NCBI GenBank assembly: GCA_963823435.1
Contig: CAWGLN010000005.1
Location: 48,410 to 112,409, forward strand
Reading direction: 5' to 3'
DNA from: CAKZML01 sp963823435
GTDB taxonomy: Bacteria > Pseudomonadota > Gammaproteobacteria > Steroidobacterales > BM003
DNA length: 64,000 nt
In this document: positions 43,949-54,500 of the stretch, piece after piece
How positions within the stretch are numbered: the stretch's first letter is position 1
How the letters are laid out: every line of letters begins with the position of its first letter
Position numbers and translations under genes: made by a program
The notes under the pieces: model-generated
What the model saw: only the letters and a program-made list of their open reading frames with translations
Database searches by the model: none
What the model was told of the DNA's origin: nothing

Positions 43949-45204
43949 TCATTGTCAGTGTTCTGCTGGTACTGCTGGCCCTGGCGGGTGCTCCCTTGTT
44001 TGCCGTGATTGCCGCCAGCGCAATGTGGGGTTTTCTCAGCACCGATATTGATCTTTCGGTCATGGGCATAGAGATCTTCGGTCTTGCCGAGGTTCCCATA
44101 TTGCTGGCAATTCCCCTGTTTACATTTGCCGGATACATGATCAGTGAAAGTGGCGCGCCGCGGCGACTGGTACGTATTTCCAATGCCTTGCTGGGTTGGC
44201 TGCCTGGCGGGTTGGCCATGATTTCGCTGGCCGCCTGCGCGCTGTTTACAGCCTTCACCGGAGCCTCCGGTGTTACCATCATTGCCCTCGGAGCCTTGCT
44301 ATATCCGGCCCTGCGCGAGGCCGGTTACAAGGAATCTTTCAACCTGGGTCTGATTACTTCAGCCGGTAGCCTGGGTCTGCTGTTCGCACCCTCCCTGCCT
44401 TTGATCCTCTACGGAGTGATCGCAGAGGTGTCCATAGACAATCTGTTCCTTGGTGGAATACTGCCGGGCACGCTAATGGTCGTCATGCTCGCAGGCTACA
44501 GCTTCTGGATGAACCGGCACAATCGTGCCGCGCCCGGCCAGTTCTCCTGGACCGAGGTGCGGGAATCCCTGTGGGAGGCCAAGTGGGAGCTGCCTTTGCC
44601 GGTGGTGGTCCTGGGTGGCATCTACGGCGGTGTGTTTGCGGTCTCCGAGGCAGCCGCGGTGACAGCCCTGTATGTATTGATCATCGATATAGTCATTATG
44701 CGCGAGGTCTCCTTCAAGCAATTGCCGAAGATCATGCATGAGTCCATGGTGTTGGTAGGAGGTATCCTGATCATCCTGGGTGTGTCGCTGGCATCTACCA
44801 ATTTCATGATTGATTCGGGTGTGCCGGATAAACTTTTTTCTCTGATTGATGGTGTGGTGGATACGCGCCTTGGCTTCACTGTGGCGCTACTTTTGTTCCT
44901 GTTGGTGCTCGGCGCCATCCTGGATATTTTCTCCGCCATTGTGCTGGTGGTGCCGTTGATTCTTCCGGTGGCCCAGGGCTTTGGCATGCACCCGGTTCAC
45001 CTGGGAATAGTATTCCTGGCGGCAATGCAGCTCGGATATTTGACACCGCCGGTGGGTTTGAACCTGTTTATTGCGAGTTTTCGCTTCGAGAAATCGATTA
45101 CCAGTATTTATATGGCGACCCTGCCGTTCCTGCTTATCCTTGCAGTGTCGGTTGTCGTCATCGCGTTTTGGCCCGAGTTATCCTTGTATTTCCTGACAGA
45201 GTAG
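43945..45204 (+). CDS. TRAP transporter large permease (DctM family)
   Basis: 419 residues from ATG 43945, overlapping the dctQ stop; the longer open frame back to 43825 is not the start. About 12 membrane helices. Blocks: EVPILLAIPLFTFAGYMISESGAPRRL-type region, FTAFTGASGVTIIALGALLYP, NLGLITSAGSLGLLFAPSLPLI and the C-terminal LGYLTPPVGLNLFIASFRF. It is the sodium-driven transport subunit. Confidence 0.94.
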   Translation: MIIVSVLLVLLALAGAPLFAVIAASAMWGFLSTDIDLSVMGIEIFGLAEVPILLAIPLFTFAGYMISESGAPRRLVRISNALLGWLPGGLAMISLAACALFTAFTGASGVTIIALGALLYPALREAGYKESFNLGLITSAGSLGLLFAPSLPLILYGVIAEVSIDNLFLGGILPGTLMVVMLAGYSFWMNRHNRAAPGQFSWTEVRESLWEAKWELPLPVVVLGGIYGGVFAVSEAAAVTALYVLIIDIVIMREVSFKQLPKIMHESMVLVGGILIILGVSLASTNFMIDSGVPDKLFSLIDGVVDTRLGFTVALLLFLLVLGAILDIFSAIVLVVPLILPVAQGFGMHPVHLGIVFLAAMQLGYLTPPVGLNLFIASFRFEKSITSIYMATLPFLLILAVSVVVIAFWPELSLYFLTE

Positions 45205-45243
45205 CTTGCCTGGCACAGTCCGGGGTGCCGGGAGGGAGAACTG

Positions 45244-46347
45244 TTGATGATCAGAACCATTGAGAAAGCAGTAATTGGCGTGTGCGTGATGTTTTCGTTC
45301 TCAGCCTGCGGTGAGGTCGTGGCGCCTGCGCCGCAGTTGACCCTTCCGCCCGGGTTCAAGGCGGAGATATACGTGGAAAACGTCCCGGGTGCCCGCTCCA
45401 TGGTTATGGGTACAAGGGGTACCCTTTTTGTATCGACCAAGGGAGAAGGCAAGGTATATGCCGTGCAAGGCATGGGTAGCGATCATCGCAGCGTGAAAAT
45501 CATCGCCGACAAGCTAAACCTGCCTAATGGGGTAGCTTTTAAGGATGGTCAGCTTTACGTGGCGGAAGTGAGTCGGATTCTTCGCTACCCGGAGATTGAA
45601 ACACGTCTGGATGCACCCCCGAAACCGGAGGTGATCGTCGATGATTTGCCCAGCGACCGGCACCATGGCTGGCGATATATCGCGTTTGGACCCGATGGTA
45701 TGTTGTACGTACCGATAGGCGCACCCTGTAATGTCTGTGATCAGGATGGCTATGCCGTGATCACGCGCATGAACGCCGAGGGTGGGGCGAGGGAAGTGGT
45801 CGCTCGCGGTGTACGCAATACCGTGGGCTTTACCTGGCACCCCCAGAGCGGCGACTTGTGGTTTACCGATAATGGTCGCGACTGGCTGGGTGACGACACG
45901 CCACCCTGTGAGCTCAACCACTTGACCGAGCCGGGCATGCATTTCGGTTTTCCCTATTGTCACGGCAATGACATACTCGACCCGGATTTTGGGGCCGGGC
46001 ACGATTGCGCTACCTACACCTCGCCGGCCCAGGCATTGGGGCCCCACGTCGCGCCCTTGGGAGTGAAATTTTACACCGGGACCATGTTTCCGGAGCAGTA
46101 CAGGATGCAGGCATTTATCGCCGAGCATGGATCGTGGAACCGTAGCGAAAAGATTGGCTATCGTGTCAGCCTGGTTCGCATGGCCGAGGGCAAACCGGTT
46201 TCTTACGAGCCTTTCGTAGAAGGTTGGTTGGATGGAGACTCAGTCAGCGGCCGACCGGTAGACCTGCTGGTACTGGACGACGGTTCCATGTTGGTCAGTG
46301 ACGACCAGGCCGGCAGAATATGGCGCATCAGTTATGTTGCCGAGTAG
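45244..46347 (+). CDS. Sorbosone/glucose dehydrogenase-type PQQ beta-propeller lipoprotein
   Basis: About 366 residues with a lipoprotein-like signal (VIGVCVMFSFSAC, Cys near residue 22). Six-bladed beta-propeller of the GSDH family: LPPGFKAEIYVENVPGARSM, GVAFKDGQLYVAEVSRIL, HGWRYIAFGPDGMLYVPIGAPC, ARGVRNTVGFTWHP (with the cofactor-binding Arg) and LWFTDNGRDWLGDD, then IAEHGSWNR. It would oxidise a sugar or other polyol in the periplasm with PQQ. It follows dctM by 40 bp, so it may act on the imported substrate or a related one. Confidence 0.87.
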   Translation: MMIRTIEKAVIGVCVMFSFSACGEVVAPAPQLTLPPGFKAEIYVENVPGARSMVMGTRGTLFVSTKGEGKVYAVQGMGSDHRSVKIIADKLNLPNGVAFKDGQLYVAEVSRILRYPEIETRLDAPPKPEVIVDDLPSDRHHGWRYIAFGPDGMLYVPIGAPCNVCDQDGYAVITRMNAEGGAREVVARGVRNTVGFTWHPQSGDLWFTDNGRDWLGDDTPPCELNHLTEPGMHFGFPYCHGNDILDPDFGAGHDCATYTSPAQALGPHVAPLGVKFYTGTMFPEQYRMQAFIAEHGSWNRSEKIGYRVSLVRMAEGKPVSYEPFVEGWLDGDSVSGRPVDLLVLDDGSMLVSDDQAGRIWRISYVAE

Positions 46348-46394
46348 ATGGCACACTTGCAGGTTGCCCCGTGTGACGGGGCCAGAAGTTAAGG

Positions 46395-48251
46395 ATGAAA
46401 AACGGCATGCATAGAAATTCAATTATCGCCAGGGTGTTTCTGTTTTTTTGGCATGCGCTGGATGCCGCCAGGAAAATCATGCATTTTGGTTTGTTGCTGG
46501 CTTTCTTTTTGATCCTGATGGCGGCCCTGGCGCCCAAGGCATACAAGATTCCCAGTGGTATCGCCCTGGTTCTTGCGCCTGCCGGTGACCTGGTAGAGCA
46601 GACGACCGGGGATCCACTGGAACGGGCGATGGAGCAGGCCTCGGGCAACGAGACCATTGAAACCCAGTTGCGTGATCTGATTAAGGCGGTCGATCGCGCC
46701 ACCGAGGATGAACGGATAAAGACGCTGGTCCTGGACCTGGACTCGATGGGCGGTGCCGGATTGTCAAAACTACAGGAACTTGGCAGGGTCATAGATCGTT
46801 TCAAGGCCAGCGGCAAACCAGTGATCGCAATGGCCAGCGCATACAGCCAGGAGCGCTACTACCTTGCATCGCATGCCAATGAAATTTACCTGCACCCCAT
46901 GGGTCTGGTGATCCTGGATGGTTACGAACGCTACCGGATGTTCTACAAAGACGGCTTGGACAAGTTATCGATAGATTGGCACGTGTTCAGGGCCGGCACG
47001 CATAAGTCTTATGGCGAACCCTTTACGCGTAATGACATGTCGGAGGAAGACAAGAGCAGCAGTCGCATATGGCTGGATGGACTGTGGCTGGCATTCAGGG
47101 AAGATGTGGCCACTGCCCGGGGTGTGAGCGTGCAGGACCTGGACGGTTACGTGAATGATTTTTTACCCCGCTTGAAGGCGGCGAACGGTGACATGGGCAA
47201 GCTCGCGCTGGAAGGTGGCCTGGTCGACGGCCTGATGTCCTGGCCCGATTTCTCGGATCACATGGTGACCCTGGTTGGGGAGGATGACGAGGGCGAGAGC
47301 TACCAGCAGATGCATTTCCTGGATTACCTGGAGGCGCTGGACGGTACCGACATCAAGCCTGAGGGCAATGATCAGGTGGCGGTGATTGTGGCCAGCGGCA
47401 GCATTGTGGGTGGCGAGCAGGCGCCAGGCACTATTGGCTCGGAGTCAACCGGACGCCTGATTCGTCATGCCGCAGACAGCGAGAAGGTGAAGGCCGTGGT
47501 TTTGCGGGTGGATAGCGGTGGCGGAAGCGCCATGGCCTCCGAGTTTATTCGCGAGGAGTTGTTGAGGTTACAAGCGACGGGCAAGCCACTGATTGTTTCC
47601 ATGAGCAGCGTTGCGGCCTCCGGCGGTTACTGGATTTCAATGTCGGCCGATGAAATATGGGCAAGCCCGACCACGATCACAGGCTCCATTGGCGTAATCG
47701 CGATGTTTCCTACTATTCCACGTGCCCTGGATCGAATGGGCTTGCATGTAGATGGGGTGGGAACCACGCCGTTCAGCGGTAGCTTCAGACCCGACCGACC
47801 CTTGTCGGACAACGCCCGCGACATCTTGCAGATCATCGTCGACAGTGGCTATCAGGATTTTCTGACCAAGGTGTCCGGATCCAGGGACATGGAGGTCAAG
47901 GAAGTGGACCAGATAGGCCAGGGTCGGGTCTGGACCGGTGCGAGGGCGCATGAGTTGGGTCTGGTGGACAAGCTGGGCGGTCTGGAGGATGCCGTTGCGT
48001 CTGCGGCGAATATGGCCGGGCTGACTGATTACCGAACCGTCTATATTGAGCAGGAACTGGATCCTTCAGATCGCTTGCTGATCAGTTTGCTACGCGATCT
48101 GGGTCTCGGCAAGGTCCAGCAGCCTGCCGGGGCCTGGTCGGCATTAAGTGTGCAAGGGGTGTTGGGTAAGCTGCGGGTTGAACTTGAAACGCTGTCACGT
48201 TTCAATGATCCTCGCGGAATCTACTATCACTGCTTTTGCGGAGACCAGTAA
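46395..48251 (+). CDS. sppA: Signal peptide peptidase SppA (67K type)
   Basis: 618-residue long-form SppA, which degrades cleaved signal peptides at the inner membrane. N-terminal TM helix (LLLAFFLILMAALAP). The catalytic Lys lies in the first half (AGTHKSYGEPF) and the nucleophile Ser in the second (MSSVAASGGYWIS), as in E. coli SppA, with VLRVDSGGGSAMASE before it. The C-terminal PTTITGSIGVI block is also present. Start ATG 46395, or 46407. Intact. Confidence 0.95.
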   Translation: MKNGMHRNSIIARVFLFFWHALDAARKIMHFGLLLAFFLILMAALAPKAYKIPSGIALVLAPAGDLVEQTTGDPLERAMEQASGNETIETQLRDLIKAVDRATEDERIKTLVLDLDSMGGAGLSKLQELGRVIDRFKASGKPVIAMASAYSQERYYLASHANEIYLHPMGLVILDGYERYRMFYKDGLDKLSIDWHVFRAGTHKSYGEPFTRNDMSEEDKSSSRIWLDGLWLAFREDVATARGVSVQDLDGYVNDFLPRLKAANGDMGKLALEGGLVDGLMSWPDFSDHMVTLVGEDDEGESYQQMHFLDYLEALDGTDIKPEGNDQVAVIVASGSIVGGEQAPGTIGSESTGRLIRHAADSEKVKAVVLRVDSGGGSAMASEFIREELLRLQATGKPLIVSMSSVAASGGYWISMSADEIWASPTTITGSIGVIAMFPTIPRALDRMGLHVDGVGTTPFSGSFRPDRPLSDNARDILQIIVDSGYQDFLTKVSGSRDMEVKEVDQIGQGRVWTGARAHELGLVDKLGGLEDAVASAANMAGLTDYRTVYIEQELDPSDRLLISLLRDLGLGKVQQPAGAWSALSVQGVLGKLRVELETLSRFNDPRGIYYHCFCGDQ

Positions 48252-48264
48252 GCAACTATTGCAC

Positions 48265-48294
48265 GGATTGGGCTGTTGCTAGGCAGCCCAATCC
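48265..48294. terminator. Hairpin between converging sppA and tdh
   Basis: Perfect 11-bp inverted repeat GGATTGGGCTG / CAGCCCAATCC with an 8-nt loop, overlapping the tdh stop codon. No T run follows on either strand, so it may act as a bidirectional or mRNA-end-stabilising structure rather than a classical terminator. Confidence 0.45.
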
Positions 48295-49307
48295 AGAATC
48301 ACCTTGCCGGACTGCCCCGAGTTCATGATCTCAAAGCCTTTCTGGAAGTCATCAATGCCAAAATGATGGGTGATGATTGGCGCTATGTTCAAGCCACTCT
48401 GGATCATGCTGGACATCTTGTACCAGGTTTCGAACATCTCTCGACCGTAGACGCCTTTTAGCACCAGGCCTTTGAAAATTACCTGGTTCCAGTCAATGGC
48501 GGTGTCACCTGGCGGGATTCCCAGCAATGCTACCTTGCCGCCATGGTGCATGGCCTTGAGCAGGTCTCGCAGTGCTTGAGGGTTGCCTGACATCTCCATC
48601 CCCACATCGAAGCCTTCTTGCATTTTCAGATCGCGCATGACCTCGTCAAGGTTATTCCGGGTGACATTGACAGTGGCGGTGGCCCCCATTTTACGCGCAA
48701 GGTCGAGACGGTAATCGTTTACGTCAGTGATTACGACATGACGGGCACCTACGAAGCGGGCAATGGAAACGGCCATGATTCCAATGGGGCCAGCGCCCGT
48801 GATCAACACATCTTCACCCACCAGGTCGAAGGACAGGGCAGTGTGGGTGGCGTTGCCCAGCGGATCCAGGATTGAGGCAATGTCGTCGCTGACCACATCG
48901 GGGAGCTTGAAGGCGTTGAAAGCCGGGATGCTCAGGTATTCCGCAAAACAGCCTGCCCGGTTGACACCTACGCCGGTAGTGTTGCGACACAGGTGACGCT
49001 TGCCGGCGCGGCAATTGCGACAGAAGCCACACGTAATATGGCCTTCTCCGGAGACCCTGTCCCCCGCTTCAAAGCCCCTTACTTCGCTACCCGTTTCCAC
49101 TACCTCACCCACGTACTCGTGGCCCACGGTCATGGGCACGGGGATGGTCTTGCTGGCCCAGTCATCCCAATTGTAGATATGGATATCGGTGCCGCAAATG
49201 GCAGTTTTCTTAACCTTGATGAGCACATCATTGTGACCCACCTCCGGCATGCGCACATCATCCATCCAGATACCTGGCCGGGCGTGCATTTTCACTAGTG
49301 CTTTCAC
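48279..49307 (-). CDS. tdh: L-threonine 3-dehydrogenase
   Basis: Zinc-dependent medium-chain dehydrogenase oxidising threonine to 2-amino-3-ketobutyrate with NAD; 342 residues. Catalytic zinc ligand Cys in AICGTDIHIYNWDDWA (about residue 38), VGHEYVGEVVE, and the structural zinc cysteines in CGFCRNCRAGKRHLC. Rossmann motif GAGPIGIMAVSIA. It follows kbl (24 bp gap) on the same strand, forming the threonine-to-glycine pathway. Confidence 0.96.
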   Translation of the reverse strand: MKALVKMHARPGIWMDDVRMPEVGHNDVLIKVKKTAICGTDIHIYNWDDWASKTIPVPMTVGHEYVGEVVETGSEVRGFEAGDRVSGEGHITCGFCRNCRAGKRHLCRNTTGVGVNRAGCFAEYLSIPAFNAFKLPDVVSDDIASILDPLGNATHTALSFDLVGEDVLITGAGPIGIMAVSIARFVGARHVVITDVNDYRLDLARKMGATATVNVTRNNLDEVMRDLKMQEGFDVGMEMSGNPQALRDLLKAMHHGGKVALLGIPPGDTAIDWNQVIFKGLVLKGVYGREMFETWYKMSSMIQSGLNIAPIITHHFGIDDFQKGFEIMNSGQSGKVILDWAA

Positions 49308-49331
49308 TATGGGTATTCCTGCGGGAAAAAA

Positions 49332-50519
49332 TTAAATCACGCCCAGGTCCTTGCCCACCTGGGTAAATGCGGTAATGGCCTTGTCCAGGTGCTCGCGGGT
49401 GTGAGCGGCCGACATCTGGCAACGAATCCGGGCCTTGCCCTGGGGTACCACGGGGAAAGAAAAGCCGATAACGTAAATGCCATGCTGCAGGAGTTGTTCG
49501 GCCATGGCGCTGGCCAGCCTGGCGTCGCCAAGCATGACCGGAATGATGGGATGTTCACCCGGCACCAGGGTGAATCCGGCTGCCTCCATTGCCTTGCGGA
49601 AATAGCGACTGTTCTCGTGCAGGCGGGTGCGTAGTTCGTCGCTGGACTGCAGCAGGTCCAGGACCTTGAGCGAGGTGGCTGCAATCACCGGTGCGACCGT
49701 ATTGGAGAACAGGTAGGGGCGAGAGCGCTGGCGCAGCCAGTCGACGATTGGCTTGCGCCCACTCGCGTATCCGCCGGACGCGCCGCCCAGGGCCTTGCCC
49801 AGGGTGCCGGTCATCACGTCTATACGGCCGACAACATTACGGTACTCGTGTGATCCTCGACCCTTTGCGCCCATGAAGCCGGTAGCATGGCAGTCATCCA
49901 CCATGACCATGGCGTTGTAGGTGTCCGCCAGGTCACAAATCTTGTCCAGGCTGGCGATGATGCCATCCATTGAGAACACACCATCGGTGGCTATCAATCT
50001 GGAGCGTGCTCCCTTGGCCTCGACCAGCTTGCGTTCGAGGTCTTGCATGTCGTTGTTTTCGTAGCGCAGACGCTGGGCCTTGGACAGGCGAATGCCGTCG
50101 ATGATGCTCGCGTGATTGAGAGCATCACTGATGATCGCGTCCTTTTCGGTCAGGATGGTCTCAAACAGTCCGCCATTGGCGTCGAAGGCGGAGGGGTAAA
50201 GAATCGTGTCCTCGGTGCCCAGGAATTCTGAAATACGCTTTTCAAGCTCCTTGTGCACGGTCTGGGTGCCGCAAATAAAACGCACCGAGGCCATGCCATA
50301 GCCGTACCGGTCCAGCGCCTCGTGGGCAGCCTTGATTATCGCGGGGTGATTTGCCAGTCCCAGGTAGTTATTGGCGCAGAAGTTAATGACTTCCTGCCCG
50401 TTTTGAACACCGATTACCGCCTGTTGAGCGGTCGTGATTACGCGTTCGGGCTTGAACAGCCCGGTTTCGCGCAGGCCCTGCAAATCCTGCTCCAGCTGAC
50501 TGAGAAATTTCGCGTCCAT
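49332..50519 (-). CDS. kbl: Glycine C-acetyltransferase (2-amino-3-ketobutyrate CoA ligase)
   Basis: PLP enzyme that splits 2-amino-3-ketobutyrate with CoA into glycine and acetyl-CoA. Start ATG 50519 (MDAKFLSQLEQDLQGL) gives 395 residues, the family length; the frame is open further upstream without good reason. Blocks: NFCANNYLGLANHP, VRFICGTQTVHKELE, MVDDCHATGFMG and TGTLGKALGGASGGY with the PLP Lys. kbl-tdh order as in E. coli. Confidence 0.96.
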   Translation of the reverse strand: MDAKFLSQLEQDLQGLRETGLFKPERVITTAQQAVIGVQNGQEVINFCANNYLGLANHPAIIKAAHEALDRYGYGMASVRFICGTQTVHKELEKRISEFLGTEDTILYPSAFDANGGLFETILTEKDAIISDALNHASIIDGIRLSKAQRLRYENNDMQDLERKLVEAKGARSRLIATDGVFSMDGIIASLDKICDLADTYNAMVMVDDCHATGFMGAKGRGSHEYRNVVGRIDVMTGTLGKALGGASGGYASGRKPIVDWLRQRSRPYLFSNTVAPVIAATSLKVLDLLQSSDELRTRLHENSRYFRKAMEAAGFTLVPGEHPIIPVMLGDARLASAMAEQLLQHGIYVIGFSFPVVPQGKARIRCQMSAAHTREHLDKAITAFTQVGKDLGVI

Positions 50520-50620
50520 GGTTCCTGCCCTACCGCCGGTAAGTCGGCAGATTATAACAGCAGGAAACCTGTTTCGCCGGTTTCTGCGCATACTGCGTCT
50601 ATAGGCGGCCTGGGGTAGAC

Positions 50621-51034
50621 TTGGCCATCATGGCAGAGGTCGGAGCGAGCAATCTGATGCCGGGATTACGCATAGACAAGTGGTTGTGGGCAACCAGGTT
50701 TTACAAGACCCGGTCACTGGCCAGTAAAGCCGTTGCCGGTGGCTTGGTGCACCTGAACCAGCAGAGAGTCAAGCCGGCGCGAACCCTGCAGGAAGGTGAT
50801 CTGTTGAGCCTGGGAAGTCCACCGGATTTGCGTGAGATCAAGGTGATGGGAATGCCTCAAAGGCGGGGCCCTGCCAGTGAGGCGGTCACTTTTTACCAGG
50901 AAACCCCGGAAAGTATCGTCCGTCGCGAGGAAAACAGCGAGGCGCGCAAACTCGATCGTATGTCGACGCCACGTCCGGAGAGCCGGCCGGACAAGCGTGC
51001 GCGTCGCAGCCTGGTTCGGCTCAGAGGCCGGTAG
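50621..51034 (+). CDS. hslR: Heat-shock protein 15 (S4-domain RNA-binding)
   Basis: 137 residues. The N-terminal S4 domain shows LRIDKWLWATRFYKTRSLASKAV and GGLVHLNQQRVKPARTLQEGD; the C-terminal tail is Arg-rich (RPDKRARRSLVRLRGR). Hsp15 recycles 50S subunits carrying nascent chains. Start at 50621 or 50630. The first few residues are uncertain. Divergent from kbl; 2 bp before the NUDIX gene. Confidence 0.92.
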   Translation: MAIMAEVGASNLMPGLRIDKWLWATRFYKTRSLASKAVAGGLVHLNQQRVKPARTLQEGDLLSLGSPPDLREIKVMGMPQRRGPASEAVTFYQETPESIVRREENSEARKLDRMSTPRPESRPDKRARRSLVRLRGR

Positions 51035-51036
51035 GC

Positions 51037-51462
51037 ATGTCCCGTCCCCAAACGCCGGCGCTCACGGTCGATGTTGTCATCGCTATGCGGGATCGATCTG
51101 GCGCGCCGGTGGTGCTGATTGAACGCCGCCACGAACCAGTTGGATGGGCGCTGCCAGGTGGCTTTGTGGACCTGGGTGAAACCGTGGAGCAGGCTGCCGT
51201 GCGCGAGGCGAGGGAGGAAACAGGCCTGGAAATTGTCCTCGGGCCCATACTGGGGGTGTATTCCGAGCCCGGAAGAGACCCCCGCGGGCACACCGTCAGC
51301 GTAGTGTTTACAGGGACCGCGGCCGGAAAGCCGGTGGCCGCAGATGACGCCAGGGCCGTGGGAATCTACCATCTGGAAGCTTTACCGCCACTGACTTTTG
51401 ATCATGCCCGTATTCTCGAGGATTACAGGGGCTGGATTGAGCGGGGCGGTATCCGGCGCTGA
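51037..51462 (+). CDS. NUDIX hydrolase
   Basis: 141-residue NUDIX domain protein. The complete NUDIX box GFVDLGETVEQAAVREAREE...TGLE spans residues 43-66 and provides the Mg site. The start resembles ADP-ribose-pyrophosphatase-like members (VVIAMRDRSGAPVVLIERR, PVGWALPGG). Substrate: a nucleoside diphosphate linked to another moiety, not further resolved. Two bases after hslR, so probably co-transcribed. Confidence 0.92.
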   Translation: MSRPQTPALTVDVVIAMRDRSGAPVVLIERRHEPVGWALPGGFVDLGETVEQAAVREAREETGLEIVLGPILGVYSEPGRDPRGHTVSVVFTGTAAGKPVAADDARAVGIYHLEALPPLTFDHARILEDYRGWIERGGIRR

Positions 51463-51544
51463 ACCCCATCGGCTTGTATTTGAACCGGATTCCCAGCAAG
51501 ATTTGCGACCACAATACAGAGTCAGGCGGGGCCCGCTGTTGCCC

Positions 51545-54500
51545 ATGAACCTGCAACCTTTCGCGGTTTTGGAGATCAAACCCTTGCGCCCTACCCAAAA
51601 TAATCCGGTTGAGACCGGTGAAATCATTTTTTCTTCTTCCTCGCCAGACCAGCCGGTGGGCCAGGAGCAAATACAGAAGACCTACCTGGAAGATGAAACA
51701 CAATGCATGAGGAAGCTGCTGGATATCGCACGCCTGCCAGGTGAACAATCGAAGCAGGTGCGGGAGAAAGCCGCAGCTCTTGTGATGGCCGTACGGGCCA
51801 ATCGCAAGCGTAAGGGAGGGCTGGATGCCTTTCTCAAGAAGTACGATCTTTCATCCCAGGAAGGCGTGGTTCTGATGTGCCTGGCGGAGGCGCTGTTACG
51901 GGTACCGGATGCCGACACGGCGGACAGGTTGATTGCCGACAAACTGGCTACCGGCAATTGGCAGGAGCATATGGGTACCAGCGATTCGGTGTTTGTTAAT
52001 GCATCCACCTGGGGATTGATGCTGACCGGCAAGCTAATCCGTCCGGACGAATTGTCGGTGGATAATCCGGCGAATTTTGTATCTCGCATGATCACCCGGA
52101 TGGGTGAGCCGGTGGTCAGGGCATCGTTGCGGCAGGCCATGAAAATCATGGGTCACCAGTTCGTGATGGGCAGAAATATTTCTGAGGCGGTGCGCCGGTC
52201 GCTGAAAGAGGAAAATCGGATTTTCCGCTATTCTTTCGACATGCTGGGTGAAGCGGCCCTTACCTCTGCGGATGCGCTTCGTTACCTGCAGGCTTATTCG
52301 AAGGCCATTGCAACCCTCGGGGAGATGGTTGGAGAGGGCGGGGAGATGGAAGATCTGCCCAGTATCTCGGTAAAGCTCTCGGCGCTGTTCCCACGCTACG
52401 AACTGTCCCAGCGCGGGCGCGTGTTGGACCAGCTGACACCGCGACTCAAGGATCTTGCCCTGCAAGCCCGCGCGGCAGGCATCGCCCTGACCGTGGATGC
52501 CGAGGAGGCGGACAGGCTGCAACTTTCATTGGAGATCATCGAGCGCGTGTACCGTGACCCCGAACTGGATGGATGGGGAGGGCTGGGCCTGGCGGTACAG
52601 GCGTATCAGAAGCGCTCGCTGGAAGTAGTGCGCTGGCTCTGCCGCATGAGCTCTGAGGTTGGGCAAACACTCTGTGTGCGCCTGGTCAAGGGGGCGTACT
52701 GGGATACCGAGATCAAGCGTGCCCAGGAGCAGGGTCTGTCGGCGTACCCGGTTTTCACCCGCAAACAAAACACTGACGTGGCCTACCTGGCTTGCGCCCG
52801 AACTCTGCTGGAGCAGGGCGAGTTCATTTATCCCCAATTCGCTACCCACAATGCGCATACCGTGGCCAGCATCATCAGCATTGCGGGGGAGCGGAAGTTT
52901 GAATTCCAGCGTCTGCACGGAATGGGCGAGGAGCTTTACGATGAAATCGTGCCGGCCGACCGTTTGCATTTGCCCTGCCGGGTTTATGCTCCGGTGGGCA
53001 GGCACGAAGACTTGTTACCTTACCTGGTACGCAGATTGCTGGAGAATGGAGCCAATACGTCTTTTGTTCACCGTTTAGTGGACGAGAATGCCCCCATCGC
53101 GGAGTTGGTTGAGGATCCGGTCCTGCAGGTTGATGCGCTGGAACAAATTCCTCATCCCCAGATTCGACTGCCCCAGCACATGTTTGGCAAGGAGAGGCAG
53201 AACTCCACCGGTGTGAACCTGGCTGATCCCTTGCAGTTGCAGCGCCTGTCTGGCGCCATTGCGGAGGCTCTGTCAATGCAGTGGGAGGCTGCGCCCATAG
53301 TGGATGGTGTGGTGACCAGGGCCGCGGCGCAAGCCGTTTACGACCCGGCGGACCGTCGTCGCCAGGTGGGTCTTGTGGTAGATGCAAGTGAGGACCAGGT
53401 GGACCAGGCAATTACTTGCGCCTGTCGGGCCCAGCGCGGCTGGAATTCGACACCCGCGGCCAGGCGGGCGGAGATTCTTGATAAAACGGCTGATCTGTTC
53501 GACGAACACATGGCGGAATTAATGGCTTTGTGTGTACGGGAGGCGGGAAAGTCCCTGCCGGATACGGTATCCGAGTGGAGAGAGGCGGTGGATTTTCTGC
53601 GTTTCTACGCCGCCCGTTGCCGACAGGATTTTTCCGGCCAGTCGCGTTTGCCAGGCCCAACCGGGGAATTGAACCAGATCAGCCTGCATGGTCGGGGTGT
53701 TTTTGTCTGTATCAGTCCCTGGAATTTCCCATTGGCAATATTTACCGGCCAGGTGGCTGCGGCCCTGGCCGCAGGGAATGCGGTGCTGGCCAAGCCGGCG
53801 GAACAGACCCCCCTGGTGGCGGCGCTGGTCGTGCGCTTATTTCACAAGGCCGGGGTGCCGGGGAGTGTGCTGCACTTCCTGCCGGGGGAGGGCGCCAGCG
53901 TTGGCGCCCGGGCGGTAGCCGATCCCAGGGTTGCGGGTGTCGCCTTTACCGGATCGACCGAAACGGCGCGCCTGATCAACCAGGCCATGGCCGCTCGCCC
54001 AGGACCCATTGGCACTTTGATCGCCGAGACGGGTGGGCAGAATGCAATGATTGTGGACAATTCCGCATTGCCCGAGCAGGTTGTGAAAGATGTGGTGATC
54101 TCGGCCTTCAACAGTGCGGGTCAACGCTGCTCGGCCCTGCGTGTGTTATTTCTGCAAAAGGAAATCGCGCCACGAGTTATCGAATTGCTTACAGGCTGTA
54201 TGGATGAACTGGTTATTGGTGATGCGGCACTGTTAGCCACCGATGTCGGCCCGGTGATCGACCGCCATGCGCTGGGAATTCTTGAGCAACACGTCTCCAT
54301 GATGACAGAGAAAGGGCGTGTCATTCACCGCTGCAAAATGCCCGAAGATGTTGCGCATGGGAGTTTTTTGGCGCCGGTCGCGGTGGAAATCGATGACATA
54401 AGCTTGCTGGACAAGGAGGTTTTTGGTCCGGTTTTGCATATCGTGCGTTACGAGGGATCACAGTTGGACCAGGTGCTGGAGCAAATCAACCAGACCGGTT

